Shown one piece after another: positions 49,170 through 57,959 of a DNA stretch of 64,000 nucleotides (positions are counted from its first letter, which is position 1; each line of letters starts with the position of its first letter). Under the pieces are notes generated by a model. It ran no database searches, had not been told where the DNA came from, and saw nothing but the letters and a program-made list of their open reading frames with translations. This DNA comes from Streptomyces sp. BK340. GTDB lineage: Bacteria; Actinomycetota; Actinomycetes; Streptomycetales; Streptomycetaceae. Where the stretch lies: assembly GCF_007827595.1 (NCBI RefSeq), contig NZ_VISR01000005.1, positions 124,001 to 188,000 of the forward strand, read 5' to 3'. The translations under genes were made by a program, and so were the position numbers.

Positions 49170-52100
49170 TCAGTCGGCGCACGGAGGGTCGTACGACAGC
49201 CGCGGGAGGTACTCGTGCCACCGCTGCGGGGTCAGAACGTTCCTGGTCACCGCGCAGATGTGCTGGATCGCCGCGTCGGCGTCCAGGCGCCACAGGCGGA
49301 TCGTGTCGGCGCCGCTGGACACCCCGAGGACGTGGCTGTCGGGGCTGAAGGACAGCCAGTTGCCCGTCTTGGCATAGGGGCTCATCGACTGGCCGATGGG
49401 CGTGGCCGACGAAGGGCGGGCGACGTTCCAGATCCGGACCGTGTTGTCGTCGCCGCCGCTCGCCAGGGTCCGGCCGTCCGCGGTGAACGTCAGCGAGGTG
49501 ACCGCCTCGGTGTGGCCGGTGAGGGGGGCGCCGAGCGCGGTCGCCGCCCGGGGGTCGGTGACGTTCCAGAGCCGTACGGTGTCGTCGTCGCTGCCGCTGA
49601 CGAGGGTGCGGCCGTCGGGGCTGTAGGCGAGAGCGTTGACGGGGCCGGTGTGCCCGGTGATCGGATGCCCGATCCGGGTGACGTGGCCGGGGTCGGTCAC
49701 GTTCCACAGCCGGATGGTGAGGTCCGCGCTGCCGCTGGCGAGGGTGTGCCCGTCCTGGCTGAACGCGAGGGCGTTGACGTAACCCCGGTGGCCGGTGAGC
49801 GGCTTGCCGAGCGGGACGGTACGGGAGGGGTCGGTGACGTTCCACAGCTGGATGGTGCGGTCCTCGTAGGCGGTGGCCAGGGTGCGGCCGTCCGGGCTGA
49901 ACGCCACCGTGTGGAAGCCCGCGAAGCGGGTGCGCAGGGCGATGGGCCGCCCGGCCAGGACCGGACGGGCCGGATCGGTGACGTTCCACAGGTACAGCGT
50001 TCCCGTCCCGTTCAGCACGGCGAGGGTGCGGCCGTCGGGGGAGAACATCATCGAACGGTGCCCGCCGTCCGTGCCCATGAACGGCTTGCCCAGCGCCACG
50101 GGCCGGTCGGGCGCCGCCACGTTCCACAGCCGGACCCTGCCGTCGCGCGCAGCCGTGGCCAGCACCTTGCCGTCCGGGCGGAAGGCCCCGCTGCGGCCGG
50201 TCATGTCCCGTGTCGGTACCGACCACAGGCGGACCTTGCTGTCACCGCTGCCGGTGGCGAGGGTGCGGCCGTCGGGGCTGAACCCCAGCGCGAACATCTC
50301 GCCGCTGCTGCCCGCGAGCGGAGCGCCGACCTGCGAGGGGGACGCCGGATCGCTGACGTTCCACAGGCTCGCCGTGCTGTCCGCGCTGGCCGCGGCGAGC
50401 CGGCCGCCGTCGGGGCTGAAGGCCACCGACCAGATGGGGCCGGTGTGCCCGGTGAGCGGTGAGCCGATCGCTGCCGCGTGCGCGGGGTCGGACACGTTCC
50501 ACAGCCGGATGGTGTCGTCCGCGCTGCCGCTGGCGAGCGTGCGCCCGTCGGGGCTGAAGGCCACCGAGTGCACGATGTCCGTGTGTCCGCTCAGCACTGT
50601 GGGCAGGGCCTTGGGGTGACCCGGATCGGCGGTGTTCCACAGCCGGACCGTGTTGTCGTCGCTGCCCGCCGCGAGCGTGCGCCCGTCGGGGCTGAACGCG
50701 ACGCAGCGCACCGCCGCCGTGTGGCCGGCCAGTGTGCGCAGCGGCTTGGGCCGGCTCGGGTCCGCCACGTTCCACAGGCGGACGGTGCGGTCCTCGCTCG
50801 CCGAGGCCAGCGTGTGTCCGTCGGGGCTGAAGGCGACCAGGTAGATCGTGCCCGTGTGGCCGGTCAGAGGCCGGCCCAGCGGCACCGGGTGGGCCGGGTC
50901 GCGCACGTCCCACAGCCGGATGGTGCCGTCGTCGCCGGCGCTGGCCAGGGTGTGTCCGTCCGGGCTGAAGACCGCGCTGCTCACCCAGCTGGTGTGTCCG
51001 GTGAGGGGTTTGCCGAGCGGCTTGGGGCGGCCGCGGTCGGCCACGTTCCACAGCCGGACGGTCCGGTCGTAGCTGGCCGTGGCCAGCGTCTTGCCGTCGG
51101 GGCTGAAGGAAGTGAGGTAGACGGCGCCGGTGTGGCCGAGCAGGGGCGTGGCCAGGGGCGCGTTCACGATCGAGATCAGACGGCTGTACGTCCCCTCGTC
51201 GCCCGGCCGCAGCCGGTGGGCCACCAGGTCGAGCTGGGAGGCCAGCGAGGGGTCCGTGTGCTGGACCCGGTCCGCCTCCGCGAGCACCTGTTCGAACACG
51301 GCGTCGTCCCGCTGCTGCCACGCCACCACCGCCGAACCGGCGGCCAGCACGGCGAGGACGACCAGTGCCGCCACGGCCCCGCGGCTGATCAGGACCGTCC
51401 GCCTGCGCAGCCGGACCGAGGCGGCCAGGAACTGCACCGCGCTGCGGGTCAGATAGGTGTCACCGGCGGACTTCGCCCAGCCGCGGGCCTGCTCCAGGCG
51501 GGAGCCGCGGTAGAGCAGCGAGCTGTCCCGGTTCGAGGCCTCCCAGGCGCGGCCGTCCTCCTCCAGCCGCTGGCGCACCAGATGATCGCTGCGGTCCTCG
51601 TCGATCCAGTGGCGCAGCCGGGGCCAGGCGTGCAGCAGCGCCTCGTGGGTGATCTCCACGGTCTCCGCGTCGAGCGTCACCAGCCGGGCGCGGACCAGGG
51701 CTTCGAGCGACTCCTCGGTCTTGCCGGGGTCCGCCGACTCCTGCGCCAGCTGGCGCCGTGTGCCGCGCCTGCGGGTGGCCTGGGTGTCCTCACCCAGCCG
51801 GACGAGCCGCAGCAGGAGCAGCCGGGCGGCCGTGCGGGCGGCCGGATCGAGGCCGGACCAGGCGCGCTCGGCGGTCGCCGCGACCGCGCCCTGGATGCCG
51901 CCGGCCGCACGGTATCCGGCCAGGGTCAGCCGCCCCGACTTGCGGCGCTGCCAGGTGGCGAGCAGGGCGTGCGAGAGGAGCGGGAGCACTCCGGCGTCGT
52001 GGGCGCCGCGCGGGCCGTCGGCGCTCACCTCCCGCACGATCAGCTCGGCCAGCCCCGGCTCCAGCTCGAGTCCCACCGCCTTGGCGGGCCCGGTCACCGC

Positions 52101-53294
52101 CTCGCGCAGCTCGGCCGTGGTCAGCGGTCCGAGCACCATGTGCCGGTGCTGCAGCGCGTCGGCCAGCTCCGGATGCACGAGGCACTGCTCGTAGAAGTCG
52201 GCGCGGATACCGAGGACCACGACGGCGGGCGCGGGACCGGGCGAGTCCGCAGGCGGGGTGCAGGCCGCGTGCAGGAACTGGAGGAAGGTGCGGCGGCCGG
52301 GCTCGTCGGGGCAGAGGGTGAAGGTCTCTTCGAACTGGTCGACGATGATCACCGGGCGGGTGGCCGGGCCCACGTCCGAAGGGGGCGCGGGGGATGTGTC
52401 CGCGGAGGTGGCCGTGGGGGCGGCCCCGGACGAGGTGCCCGAGGTGCCCGCCGCGTCCGGGGGTGTCCCCCGGTGTGCCCACACCGTGACGGCCTCGCGT
52501 ACCGCCTCGGCGAAGTCCGGGGTGTCGGATCCCGGTGCCGCCGGGTTCCGTGCGGCGTCCTCCTCGGCCTGCCGCGCCTTCGCGGCGAGGGAGGCGAGTT
52601 CCGGTATGCGGCGGGTCAGTTCGCCGAGCGGATCGGCGCCCGGCACGAGCTGGAGCACGGCGTTCGGCCGGCCGCCGTCCCCGAGCGCGCCGCTCTCCAC
52701 CGCCGGCACCAGGCCGGCGTTCAGCAGCGACGACTTCCCCGCGCCGGAGGCGCCGACGAGCATGATCAGGCCGCCCGGCCGCTCCGTCGCACGCAGCAGG
52801 GCCACGAGGGCCTCGGTGCTCCGCTCCCGCCCGAAGAACCAGCGGGCGTCCTCCTGGCGGTAGGGGGCCAGTCCCCGGTAGGGGCACACACCGCCGGCGA
52901 CGGGCGGGGTCTCGGCCGGTGCCTGCCGGTCCTCCTGCGGGGGCGCCGAGGGGCGCTCGCCCGCCGGGTCGGCCAGCGCGCGCTCCCACAGGCGCTGCCA
53001 CTGCGCGAGGTCGTACAGGCCGCCGGAGACGGGAACGGGCCGGGAGCGCCGGGCCTCCGGGATCAGGATCTGCAGGACGGCCGCGAGGGCGGCGAACTGC
53101 GCCGGTACGTTCTTGGCCCGCCGCCAGTCACTGATGCGCTGGGCGGACACCCGCACGGGGCGCCCGCGCTCGTCCACCCGCTGCAGCCGTACGACCGCCT
53201 CGGACACGCTCTTGAGGGGAGGGTTGCCCGCCTCCTTGTAGAGCAGAGCGAGACGCTCGGCGAAGGCCACGCGTGCCCCTGAGTCGGAACCCAA
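49170..53294 (-). CDS. HTH-nSTAND1 ATPase-transmembrane-WD40 repeat protein
   Basis: The 1374-residue protein joins four modules. Residues 1-75 resemble an XRE-type HTH start (VSAQRISDWRRAKNVP). Residues about 135-600 are an nSTAND1 NTPase: CPYRGLAPY, FFGRE, Walker A GASGAGKSS near 181, Walker B RPVIIVDQFEE. A transmembrane helix lies near 635 (GAVAALVVLAVLAAGSAVVAW), preceded by RRRTVLISR, so the C-terminus should be outside. Residues about 720 onward carry 14 WD repeats (SPDGRTLASGS-DDTVRLWNV type), two seven-blade propellers. The TTG at 53294 has AAGGGG upstream; a GTG eight codons later is the alternative. Related STAND proteins act in signalling or defence; the ligand is unknown. Confidence 0.85.
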   Translation of the reverse strand: MGSDSGARVAFAERLALLYKEAGNPPLKSVSEAVVRLQRVDERGRPVRVSAQRISDWRRAKNVPAQFAALAAVLQILIPEARRSRPVPVSGGLYDLAQWQRLWERALADPAGERPSAPPQEDRQAPAETPPVAGGVCPYRGLAPYRQEDARWFFGRERSTEALVALLRATERPGGLIMLVGASGAGKSSLLNAGLVPAVESGALGDGGRPNAVLQLVPGADPLGELTRRIPELASLAAKARQAEEDAARNPAAPGSDTPDFAEAVREAVTVWAHRGTPPDAAGTSGTSSGAAPTATSADTSPAPPSDVGPATRPVIIVDQFEETFTLCPDEPGRRTFLQFLHAACTPPADSPGPAPAVVVLGIRADFYEQCLVHPELADALQHRHMVLGPLTTAELREAVTGPAKAVGLELEPGLAELIVREVSADGPRGAHDAGVLPLLSHALLATWQRRKSGRLTLAGYRAAGGIQGAVAATAERAWSGLDPAARTAARLLLLRLVRLGEDTQATRRRGTRRQLAQESADPGKTEESLEALVRARLVTLDAETVEITHEALLHAWPRLRHWIDEDRSDHLVRQRLEEDGRAWEASNRDSSLLYRGSRLEQARGWAKSAGDTYLTRSAVQFLAASVRLRRRTVLISRGAVAALVVLAVLAAGSAVVAWQQRDDAVFEQVLAEADRVQHTDPSLASQLDLVAHRLRPGDEGTYSRLISIVNAPLATPLLGHTGAVYLTSFSPDGKTLATASYDRTVRLWNVADRGRPKPLGKPLTGHTSWVSSAVFSPDGHTLASAGDDGTIRLWDVRDPAHPVPLGRPLTGHTGTIYLVAFSPDGHTLASASEDRTVRLWNVADPSRPKPLRTLAGHTAAVRCVAFSPDGRTLAAGSDDNTVRLWNTADPGHPKALPTVLSGHTDIVHSVAFSPDGRTLASGSADDTIRLWNVSDPAHAAAIGSPLTGHTGPIWSVAFSPDGGRLAAASADSTASLWNVSDPASPSQVGAPLAGSSGEMFALGFSPDGRTLATGSGDSKVRLWSVPTRDMTGRSGAFRPDGKVLATAARDGRVRLWNVAAPDRPVALGKPFMGTDGGHRSMMFSPDGRTLAVLNGTGTLYLWNVTDPARPVLAGRPIALRTRFAGFHTVAFSPDGRTLATAYEDRTIQLWNVTDPSRTVPLGKPLTGHRGYVNALAFSQDGHTLASGSADLTIRLWNVTDPGHVTRIGHPITGHTGPVNALAYSPDGRTLVSGSDDDTVRLWNVTDPRAATALGAPLTGHTEAVTSLTFTADGRTLASGGDDNTVRIWNVARPSSATPIGQSMSPYAKTGNWLSFSPDSHVLGVSSGADTIRLWRLDADAAIQHICAVTRNVLTPQRWHEYLPRLSYDPPCAD

Positions 53295-53722
53295 GGTCCC
53301 ACCCCTTACTCCCCCCGTGTCTGGACGTCCGGACCGGAAAACTCACCCTATACGGCTGACCTGCGGTTACACCGTGGTCCGGAGACCGGAACCTCCTCGT
53401 CGTGGACGACAAATGGCAGGATCACGACGCGGTATCCGCCTCATCGCACACCGTCCGGACAGGCCACCTGCCCAGCGCTCGGAAAGACACCCGGGGCGCC
53501 GAACGTTCTCGGTCAACTTCGCCGGGAGCGCCGGCGACACCGACGCCACCCAGCGACCTCACGGACACGCACTTCGATCCGCGCCGACACGCCGACGCGG
53601 CACGGATCGACGACACCCGCTCCGTCCGGCACCGGCCTCCACGTGGGGAGAGGCCGGTGCCGGACGGGCCGGGTACCGGCACCTCCTCGACCGGCACCTG
53701 CCAGGCCTCGACCGGGTACCTC
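53295..53722. other. Gene-free stretch upstream of the WD40 gene
   Basis: I see no credible gene here; open frames in both directions have unlikely codon patterns. On the minus strand TAGGGT at 53345-53350 is a weak -10 candidate for the WD40 gene. GGTGCCGG and CCGGCACC at about 53655-53683 form an inverted repeat that could act as a terminator for the gene at 53898. Confidence 0.5.
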
Positions 53723-53725
53723 CTA

Positions 53726-53898
53726 GGTCCTGTCGTCAAATTCCCGTCGTCGCCCGAAGGGCGGCCTCGCGGCGTCTGGTGCGTGCTCTCGGTGTGCCGG
53801 GCGGAAGTCCTCGTACTGGACGTACTTGGGCTTTCGCCCGGTGCGGCGAGAGTGCGTGCCAGGCGTCGTGGGGCAGACGGGAATTTGACGACAGGGCC
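53726..53898. mobile_element. MITE with 27-bp terminal inverted repeats and TA/CTAG target duplication
   Basis: The ends, CCTAGGTCCTGTCGTCAAAT... at 53722-53748 and its near-exact complement at 53876-53902, differ at one base over 27 bp. They flank a 173-bp element bordered by TA (or CTAG) direct repeats at 53723-53726 and 53898-53901. The inverted pairing continues imperfectly inward, so the whole element is nearly palindromic. It has no transposase frame and is presumably mobilised by a full-length IS of the IS5/IS630 type. The right border overlaps the stop codon of the gene at 53898. Confidence 0.72.
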
Positions 53899-54368
53899 TA
53901 GGCGATCCACCCCGCCGCGCGGGCGGCGCCGACGGCCTGGTGTTCGGCCTCGTCGGCCGCGGCGTTCAGTGCCGGGTCGCGGCCGGGTGCCGTACCGCCC
54001 GCGGCGGCAGCCGCCGCCCGGGAGGCGGTCAGGGCGGCGCGCAGGGCCGGGGCGGCGCCGGCGGTGTCGTGCGCGGCGGCCACCTGGGCCGCCAGGGCTG
54101 CAGCCGCCGCGGCGTTCCGGGCGCAGCGGGCGTCCGCCGCGGGATCGGGCGCGCTCGCGGCCAGCGCGTCGAGCGACCCGGCCGACAGCCGCAGCGCGGC
54201 CGCGGCCCTGCCGACGGGGCTCGTCGGCACGAGCTGGGCGGCCTCCTGGGTGACGCCGGCGTGGCGGCAGACGGCGACGGCCCGGTCGTACGCGCTGCGG
54301 GCGCGGTCGGCGTGGATCCTTCTCAGCGCGGCCGGCGCCGCGGTCACTGCCTCTTCGAGTCCGCTCAT
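53898..54368 (-). CDS. Alanine-rich protein, function unknown
   Basis: The 156-residue protein is nearly all Ala with Arg, Asp and Leu: a helical, probably coiled-coil-like protein without signal peptide, transmembrane helix or known motif. Codon use has strong third-position GC, supporting real coding. Its stop TAG is formed by the CTAG target where the MITE inserted, so the C-terminus is flush with the element and may be shortened or intact. The neighbour at 54540 diverges from it. I cannot assign a function. Confidence 0.55.
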   Translation of the reverse strand: MSGLEEAVTAAPAALRRIHADRARSAYDRAVAVCRHAGVTQEAAQLVPTSPVGRAAAALRLSAGSLDALAASAPDPAADARCARNAAAAAALAAQVAAAHDTAGAAPALRAALTASRAAAAAAGGTAPGRDPALNAAADEAEHQAVGAARAAGWIA

Positions 54369-54480
54369 CTTCGGTCTCCCTCTGCCGAGACGGCTTCGTG
54401 GCTGTCGGGGACGGGGCGCGGGCAGGGTGCCATGCCGGCCGTGAAGAGGCCAGAAGCGTGCCGGGGATCGCCCTGGAAAC

Positions 54481-54495
54481 CTGACGGCCCGTCAG
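54481..54495. promoter_or_regulatory. Operator-like palindrome upstream of the gene at 54540
   Basis: CTGACGG-C-CCGTCAG is a perfect 7-bp inverted repeat. It lies 45 bp upstream of the start, next to the TTAAGG promoter-like sequence. TetR-type regulators often use such dyads; no regulator gene is adjacent. Confidence 0.45.
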
Positions 54496-54539
54496 TTAAG
54501 GTCGGCCCGCCTGCCGTTCTCGAAGGGGTGAGTGCCTTG

Positions 54540-55049
54540 GTGAATCGTCCTGACTGCCCGCAACCTCCCGGTACCCCGCGCTGGGTCGCGATGTTCTACC
54601 AGCCTTCCCAGGCCTCCTGGCGGGTGGGCGCGGAGTCCCCCGACCGAACCCCTGTGCTGTACGCCGTGGGAGACATGGCCCAGACCGTAGGCGCGCGCGG
54701 GGACGACATGACGGTCGCGGTGTGGGGTCCGCAGAACGGCGCCTGGCACCGGTTCGACACCCCGGCGGCCAGGCCGTCCGCACCCGAGGCGTCCCCGGCA
54801 CGCCCCGGGGAGCCGGCCAAGCTCGCCGAGCGCATGTCGGACCGCCGCCACCAGGTGCTGATGGCGGGCCTGAGCAAGGCGGGTCTGTACGACCTCTCCG
54901 CCGAGGACGCCGAGGCGGTGCGGGCGCTGGTCGACCGGCTCGACGAACCGACGGTCCGCCGGGTCGCCCACTGGCTCGCCGCAGCGGGCGGGCCGCAGCG
55001 CGGCCAGGGCGGCGTCCACCGGTTCACTGGGCGGCCCGCGGGGCAGTGA
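54540..55049 (+). CDS. Conserved hypothetical protein
   Basis: The 169-residue protein has an N-terminal part with PDCPQPPGTPRWVAMFYQPSQ and a small fold (PVLYAVGDMAQTVGARGDD), then a helical segment (ALVDRLDEPTVRRVAHWLA). I do not recognise a family. The GTG at 54540 follows GAAGGGG; the TTG immediately before it is an alternative. It is 32 bp before the ferredoxin gene and probably cotranscribed with it. Confidence 0.6.
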   Translation: MNRPDCPQPPGTPRWVAMFYQPSQASWRVGAESPDRTPVLYAVGDMAQTVGARGDDMTVAVWGPQNGAWHRFDTPAARPSAPEASPARPGEPAKLAERMSDRRHQVLMAGLSKAGLYDLSAEDAEAVRALVDRLDEPTVRRVAHWLAAAGGPQRGQGGVHRFTGRPAGQ

Positions 55050-55081
55050 CGTCCTGGAAGTCACCCGAGGCTGGAGGACGT

Positions 55082-55294
55082 ATGAAGGTCTCCGTCGACC
55101 GCACCGTGTGCTACGGCTCCGCCGAGTGCGCGCACCGGGCCCCGTCCGTGTTCGCGTTCGAGGACGAGTACGGCGTGGTCCGGCCCGGCAGGGAGGAGTC
55201 CGGGGACGATCCACAGGTGCGCGAGGCCGCCGAGAAGTGCCCCTCGCAGGCCATCGTGCTCACCGGACGGGACGGAGGAGCCCCGGTCGGCTGA
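55082..55294 (+). CDS. Ferredoxin (3Fe-4S type)
   Basis: The 70-residue protein has the CYGSAECAHRAP segment, the first two cluster cysteines with the 3Fe-4S spacing, and a later CPSQAI with the third. This is the type that delivers electrons to cytochrome P450s. No P450 or ferredoxin reductase lies nearby in the window, so it is an orphan here. The ATG at 55082 has GGAGG upstream. It is 32 bp after the hypothetical gene. Confidence 0.85.
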   Translation: MKVSVDRTVCYGSAECAHRAPSVFAFEDEYGVVRPGREESGDDPQVREAAEKCPSQAIVLTGRDGGAPVG

Positions 55295-55310
55295 GACGGA
55301 GGGGTTCCGG

Positions 55311-56081
55311 TCAGCCACCGGCCGGGTAGGTCCACCCGAAGTCCGCCAGCGACCGCGCTCTGGCCTCCGCCACGGCCATGCGCGCCTCCCGCTCGGCTGG
55401 GTCGGCATGCGAGGCCTGCCCGGTCGCCTGCCCCTCCCACTTGCGGTAGAGCAGCCCCACCTCGGCGGAGAACCAGCCGCGGCTGACCGCGTTCAGTGCC
55501 AGCAGCAGGCCGGTGTCCTCGGAGGCGGGCAGGGCCATCCAGCCGCCCAGCGCCGTCAGCAGGTCCCGGCGGACGAAGAGCGTCGCCGGATGCACCTGGG
55601 CCAGGAACCCGTTGTCCTTCCAGAAGCGGAGGACCGTCCCGCGCTCGAGGGGGCCTTCGTCCGGATCGCCGGGGAAGCCGGCCGTGGAGCCGTCGGGCAG
55701 CAGGTCCAGGACCCGGGAGGTCGTCCAGCCGATCGTGCGGTCCGCCTCCAGCGCGGCCAGGTCGCGGGCGAGGGTGCCGGGCGGGAGCTGGTCGTCGGCG
55801 TCCAGGACCTTCACGTACTCCCCGCCGGCGTGGGCCAGCGCGATCGTGCGGGCGATGCCGGGCCCGCCCGGCCGGCCCTGACGGAAGCTCACCCGCTCGT
55901 CGTCCGGGACGTACGGGCGGACCGCGTCCGTCGTGCCGTCCTCCTGGATCACCCAGTCCCACTCCCAGCCGTCCGGAAGCCACTGCTCGCACAGGGACTT
56001 GTAGGCCTCCGGCAGGAAACGGGCGGACGGGGCGTGGACAGCGGTGACCACGGTGATGCGCCGGGACACGGCGGCATTCAC
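55311..56081 (-). CDS. Family 2 glycosyltransferase
   Basis: The 256-residue protein has the GT-A fold: ITVVTAVHAPSARFL, then WVIQEDGTTDA and KVLDADDQLPPG, the DxD metal-binding motif, plus LGGWMALPASEDTGLLLAL near the catalytic base. No membrane segments follow, so it is a soluble or peripheral enzyme. The acceptor is unknown. I chose the GTG at 56079-56081 because it overlaps the stop of the upstream UTRA gene (GTGA); a GTG four codons downstream is the alternative. Confidence 0.8.
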   Translation of the reverse strand: MNAAVSRRITVVTAVHAPSARFLPEAYKSLCEQWLPDGWEWDWVIQEDGTTDAVRPYVPDDERVSFRQGRPGGPGIARTIALAHAGGEYVKVLDADDQLPPGTLARDLAALEADRTIGWTTSRVLDLLPDGSTAGFPGDPDEGPLERGTVLRFWKDNGFLAQVHPATLFVRRDLLTALGGWMALPASEDTGLLLALNAVSRGWFSAEVGLLYRKWEGQATGQASHADPAEREARMAVAEARARSLADFGWTYPAGG

Positions 56082-56725
56082 CACCTTTCCAGACGAGTGG
56101 TGAAGAGCAGTTCCGTACGGTCGCCGGGCAGCACGACGTCGCAGACCTCCACGACCCGGTCGTTGATGTCGTACGAGGTCTTCCGGACCAGGATCACCGC
56201 CGTGCCGTCCGGCAGCTCCAGCTCCCGGGTCTCCTGCGGGGTCGGCGGACGCGCGGTGCAGCGTTCCTCGACACGGTCGATCTCCACGCCCACGGTGGCG
56301 AGCTGGTGGTGGGTGCCGCCGGGCCAGGGCTCCTTGGACACGTCCAGGAGGTCGGGGTCGGCCGCCGCCACGGCGTGCAGGAGATAAGAGGTGACGAGGC
56401 CGAAGGGGGCCGTCTCCGCCGCGCACCGCGTGCGGTAGCCGCGTTCGAGGAGGGGCGTCCCCTCCGGCACGCCGAAGGCCTCGGCCAGCGGTGCGGGTGC
56501 CTCGATCGTGCGGTACCGCGCGAGGAAGACGAGGTCCGCCGCCACCAGACCGGTGTCGTGCTCCGTGGCCCCGGTCGCGGCCCGGGTGGTCCGGGGCTGC
56601 CGGGCCCGGTCCTTCTCCCACTGGTGACGGCCGCTGTCGCGCACCACCCGGGTGCGAGGACGCCGTGCACGCGTGTCGCGCCCGTGCGGCCTGTCGTCCG
56701 CGATCTCCTCGTAGGCCCTGGCCAC
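56078..56725 (-). CDS. UTRA-domain protein lacking the GntR DNA-binding domain
   Basis: The 215-residue protein has the UTRA effector-binding domain of GntR/HutC regulators (GLVAADLVFLARYRT, then GVPEGTPLLERGYRTR and a C-terminal beta sheet with VEVCDVVLPGD and RTELLF). The first residues, YEEIADDRP, look like the start of a GntR winged helix, but the rest of that helix-turn-helix is missing and is replaced by a basic stretch, RTRVVRDSGRHQWEKDRA. It is either a decayed GntR regulator or a ligand-binding protein. It is translationally coupled to the glycosyltransferase. Confidence 0.75.
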   Translation of the reverse strand: MARAYEEIADDRPHGRDTRARRPRTRVVRDSGRHQWEKDRARQPRTTRAATGATEHDTGLVAADLVFLARYRTIEAPAPLAEAFGVPEGTPLLERGYRTRCAAETAPFGLVTSYLLHAVAAADPDLLDVSKEPWPGGTHHQLATVGVEIDRVEERCTARPPTPQETRELELPDGTAVILVRKTSYDINDRVVEVCDVVLPGDRTELLFTTRLERW

Positions 56726-56790
56726 GCGTCCAGGCTACGACTTCTCAGGAGGACCCGACGACCTGGCGGTCGTGGCCCGTGGAACGCGCA

Positions 56791-56819
56791 AGACCCCCGG
56801 CCGTCCCGGCCGGGGGTCT
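56791..56819. terminator. Terminator after the DUF6344 gene
   Basis: A perfect 13-bp stem (56791-56803 with 56807-56819) and 3-nt loop, between the DUF6344 stop and the UTRA gene. Confidence 0.8.
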
Positions 56820-56893
56820 GTCCGTGTCGACTGGTGGGTACGCAAGTCGCCGTCATGTCGAAACGTCTGCGGTCCTGCGTGCTGCCGTGCGGC

Positions 56894-57232
56894 TCAGCAG
56901 TCGAGGGGGGCCGTGGACTGGTCCGCCGGGTCCGTCTGCGCTTCCGTCTCGTCGAGGGGCCGGTGCCGGCAGCTGGGGGACTTGCCGTGGGCCTCGGCCC
57001 GGATCCGCTGCTTCATCGTGGGGGGCAGTGACTTGCCATGGGACCAGGCCCAGTGGTGCATCGCCGGGATCGTCGGGGCCGTCCGCTCCGCGACGGTGTT
57101 CTGCGGGCTCTCGGTCCGGGGTGCGGCCGTCGCCGTGGTGGCGGTGGCGGTGGCGAGTCCGAGCGCCGAGCACAGTGCGAAGAAGGCGGTGACGATGGCG
57201 GTCCACAGCTTCATGACCTTGTTCTGGGTCAT
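56894..57232 (-). CDS. DUF6344-type small secreted protein
   Basis: The 112-residue protein begins MTQNKVMKLWTAIVTAFFAL, with a signal-like hydrophobic run and an AlaThrAla-rich cleavage region near residue 35. The body is hydrophilic (PTIPAMHHWAW, then PTMKQRIRAEAHGKSPSC). It resembles a family of small Streptomyces proteins of unknown function. The gap to the next gene (57233-57580) holds the DLW-39 promoter and no further gene. Confidence 0.7.
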   Translation of the reverse strand: MTQNKVMKLWTAIVTAFFALCSALGLATATATTATAAPRTESPQNTVAERTAPTIPAMHHWAWSHGKSLPPTMKQRIRAEAHGKSPSCRHRPLDETEAQTDPADQSTAPLDC

Positions 57233-57506
57233 GGCCCCTCACTTTCGGGTTGGGCGATTTGCGTACTTTCCTCATGATGTGTATGAGGTTCGCGAAGTGG
57301 TGGACCTCCGCCCGTGGCGCGTCGATGTTCCGATGAACACCACTCGGATGGCCGTAAGAAGGTCGGAAAACCGCCAAAACCAGGTGAGGGAGTGCGAAGG
57401 GGGAGCAAAGTCACGTTCCGTGGGGGTGTGATCACCCTCCGATCGGAGCGGCGCCGACCTGGTCTATTGCGCTTCCGGGGGCGGGAGTTGGGGGCCGACG
57501 CAGGTC

Positions 57507-57535
57507 ACCGATCGATATCGGTCGGTGTGTATAGT
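57507..57535 (+). promoter_or_regulatory. Promoter with operator-like dyad upstream of DLW-39
   Basis: TATAGT at 57530-57535 is a strong -10 element. The inverted repeat ACCGAT-N4-ATCGGT (57507-57522) lies where the -35 would be, so a repressor or activator may act here. Confidence 0.5.
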
Positions 57536-57580
57536 CGGGCGCCAGAGGTCCCCTACGTCAAGGAAAGACGAGGTCGCGCG

Positions 57581-57709
57581 GTGAAGAAGCTGCTCCTGGT
57601 CGCACTGGCCGCCATCGGCGGGCTCCTCGTGTACCGCCAGATCCAGGCGGATCGCGCCGAGCAGGATCTGTGGACGGAGGCGACTGACTCCGTGCCCACG
57701 GGTTCGTGA
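57581..57709 (+). CDS. DLW-39 family small membrane protein
   Basis: The 42-residue peptide reads MKKLLLVALAAIGGLLVYRQ, then a hydrophilic tail with the family DLW motif (EQDLWTEAT). It has one transmembrane helix and a short cytoplasmic or outside tail. It is conserved in streptomycetes but has no known function. The GTG at 57581 has GGAAAGACGAGG upstream. Confidence 0.85.
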   Translation: MKKLLLVALAAIGGLLVYRQIQADRAEQDLWTEATDSVPTGS

Positions 57710-57733
57710 GTACCGATCCAGAATCTGATCAGA

Positions 57734-57759
57734 CCCCGGCCGCCTGCGCGGTCGGGGTT
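57734..57759 (+). terminator. Terminator after DLW-39
   Basis: ACCCCGGCCGC pairs with GCGGTCGGGGT (one wobble), then TTTG. Confidence 0.75.
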
Positions 57760-57959
57760 TTGTGTTGTCCGGGCGGGTCCCCCGGTACGACTCGTGTTGC
57801 GCGTCCTCGACAGGTGGTGTAGCCGCTCCGGCAGGACGCGCGGACGCGGGGACGGACGGGGCGTTCGTTTCGGACGGCCGTACGGATTCCACGGATGGCG
57901 CAGGGGCACCCGGGGCAGGATGGGCCACGGTCGGGTACGCGGCGGCAGAGGGGTGGCAC

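Noticed and set aside
53402..53722. Plus-strand and minus-strand frames over the gap and MITE
   Set aside because: Codon composition is random and the frames run through the MITE termini.
56726..56856. Frameshifted GntR winged helix upstream of the UTRA gene
   Set aside because: No frame there encodes a winged helix, and the terminator at 56791-56819 lies in the way.
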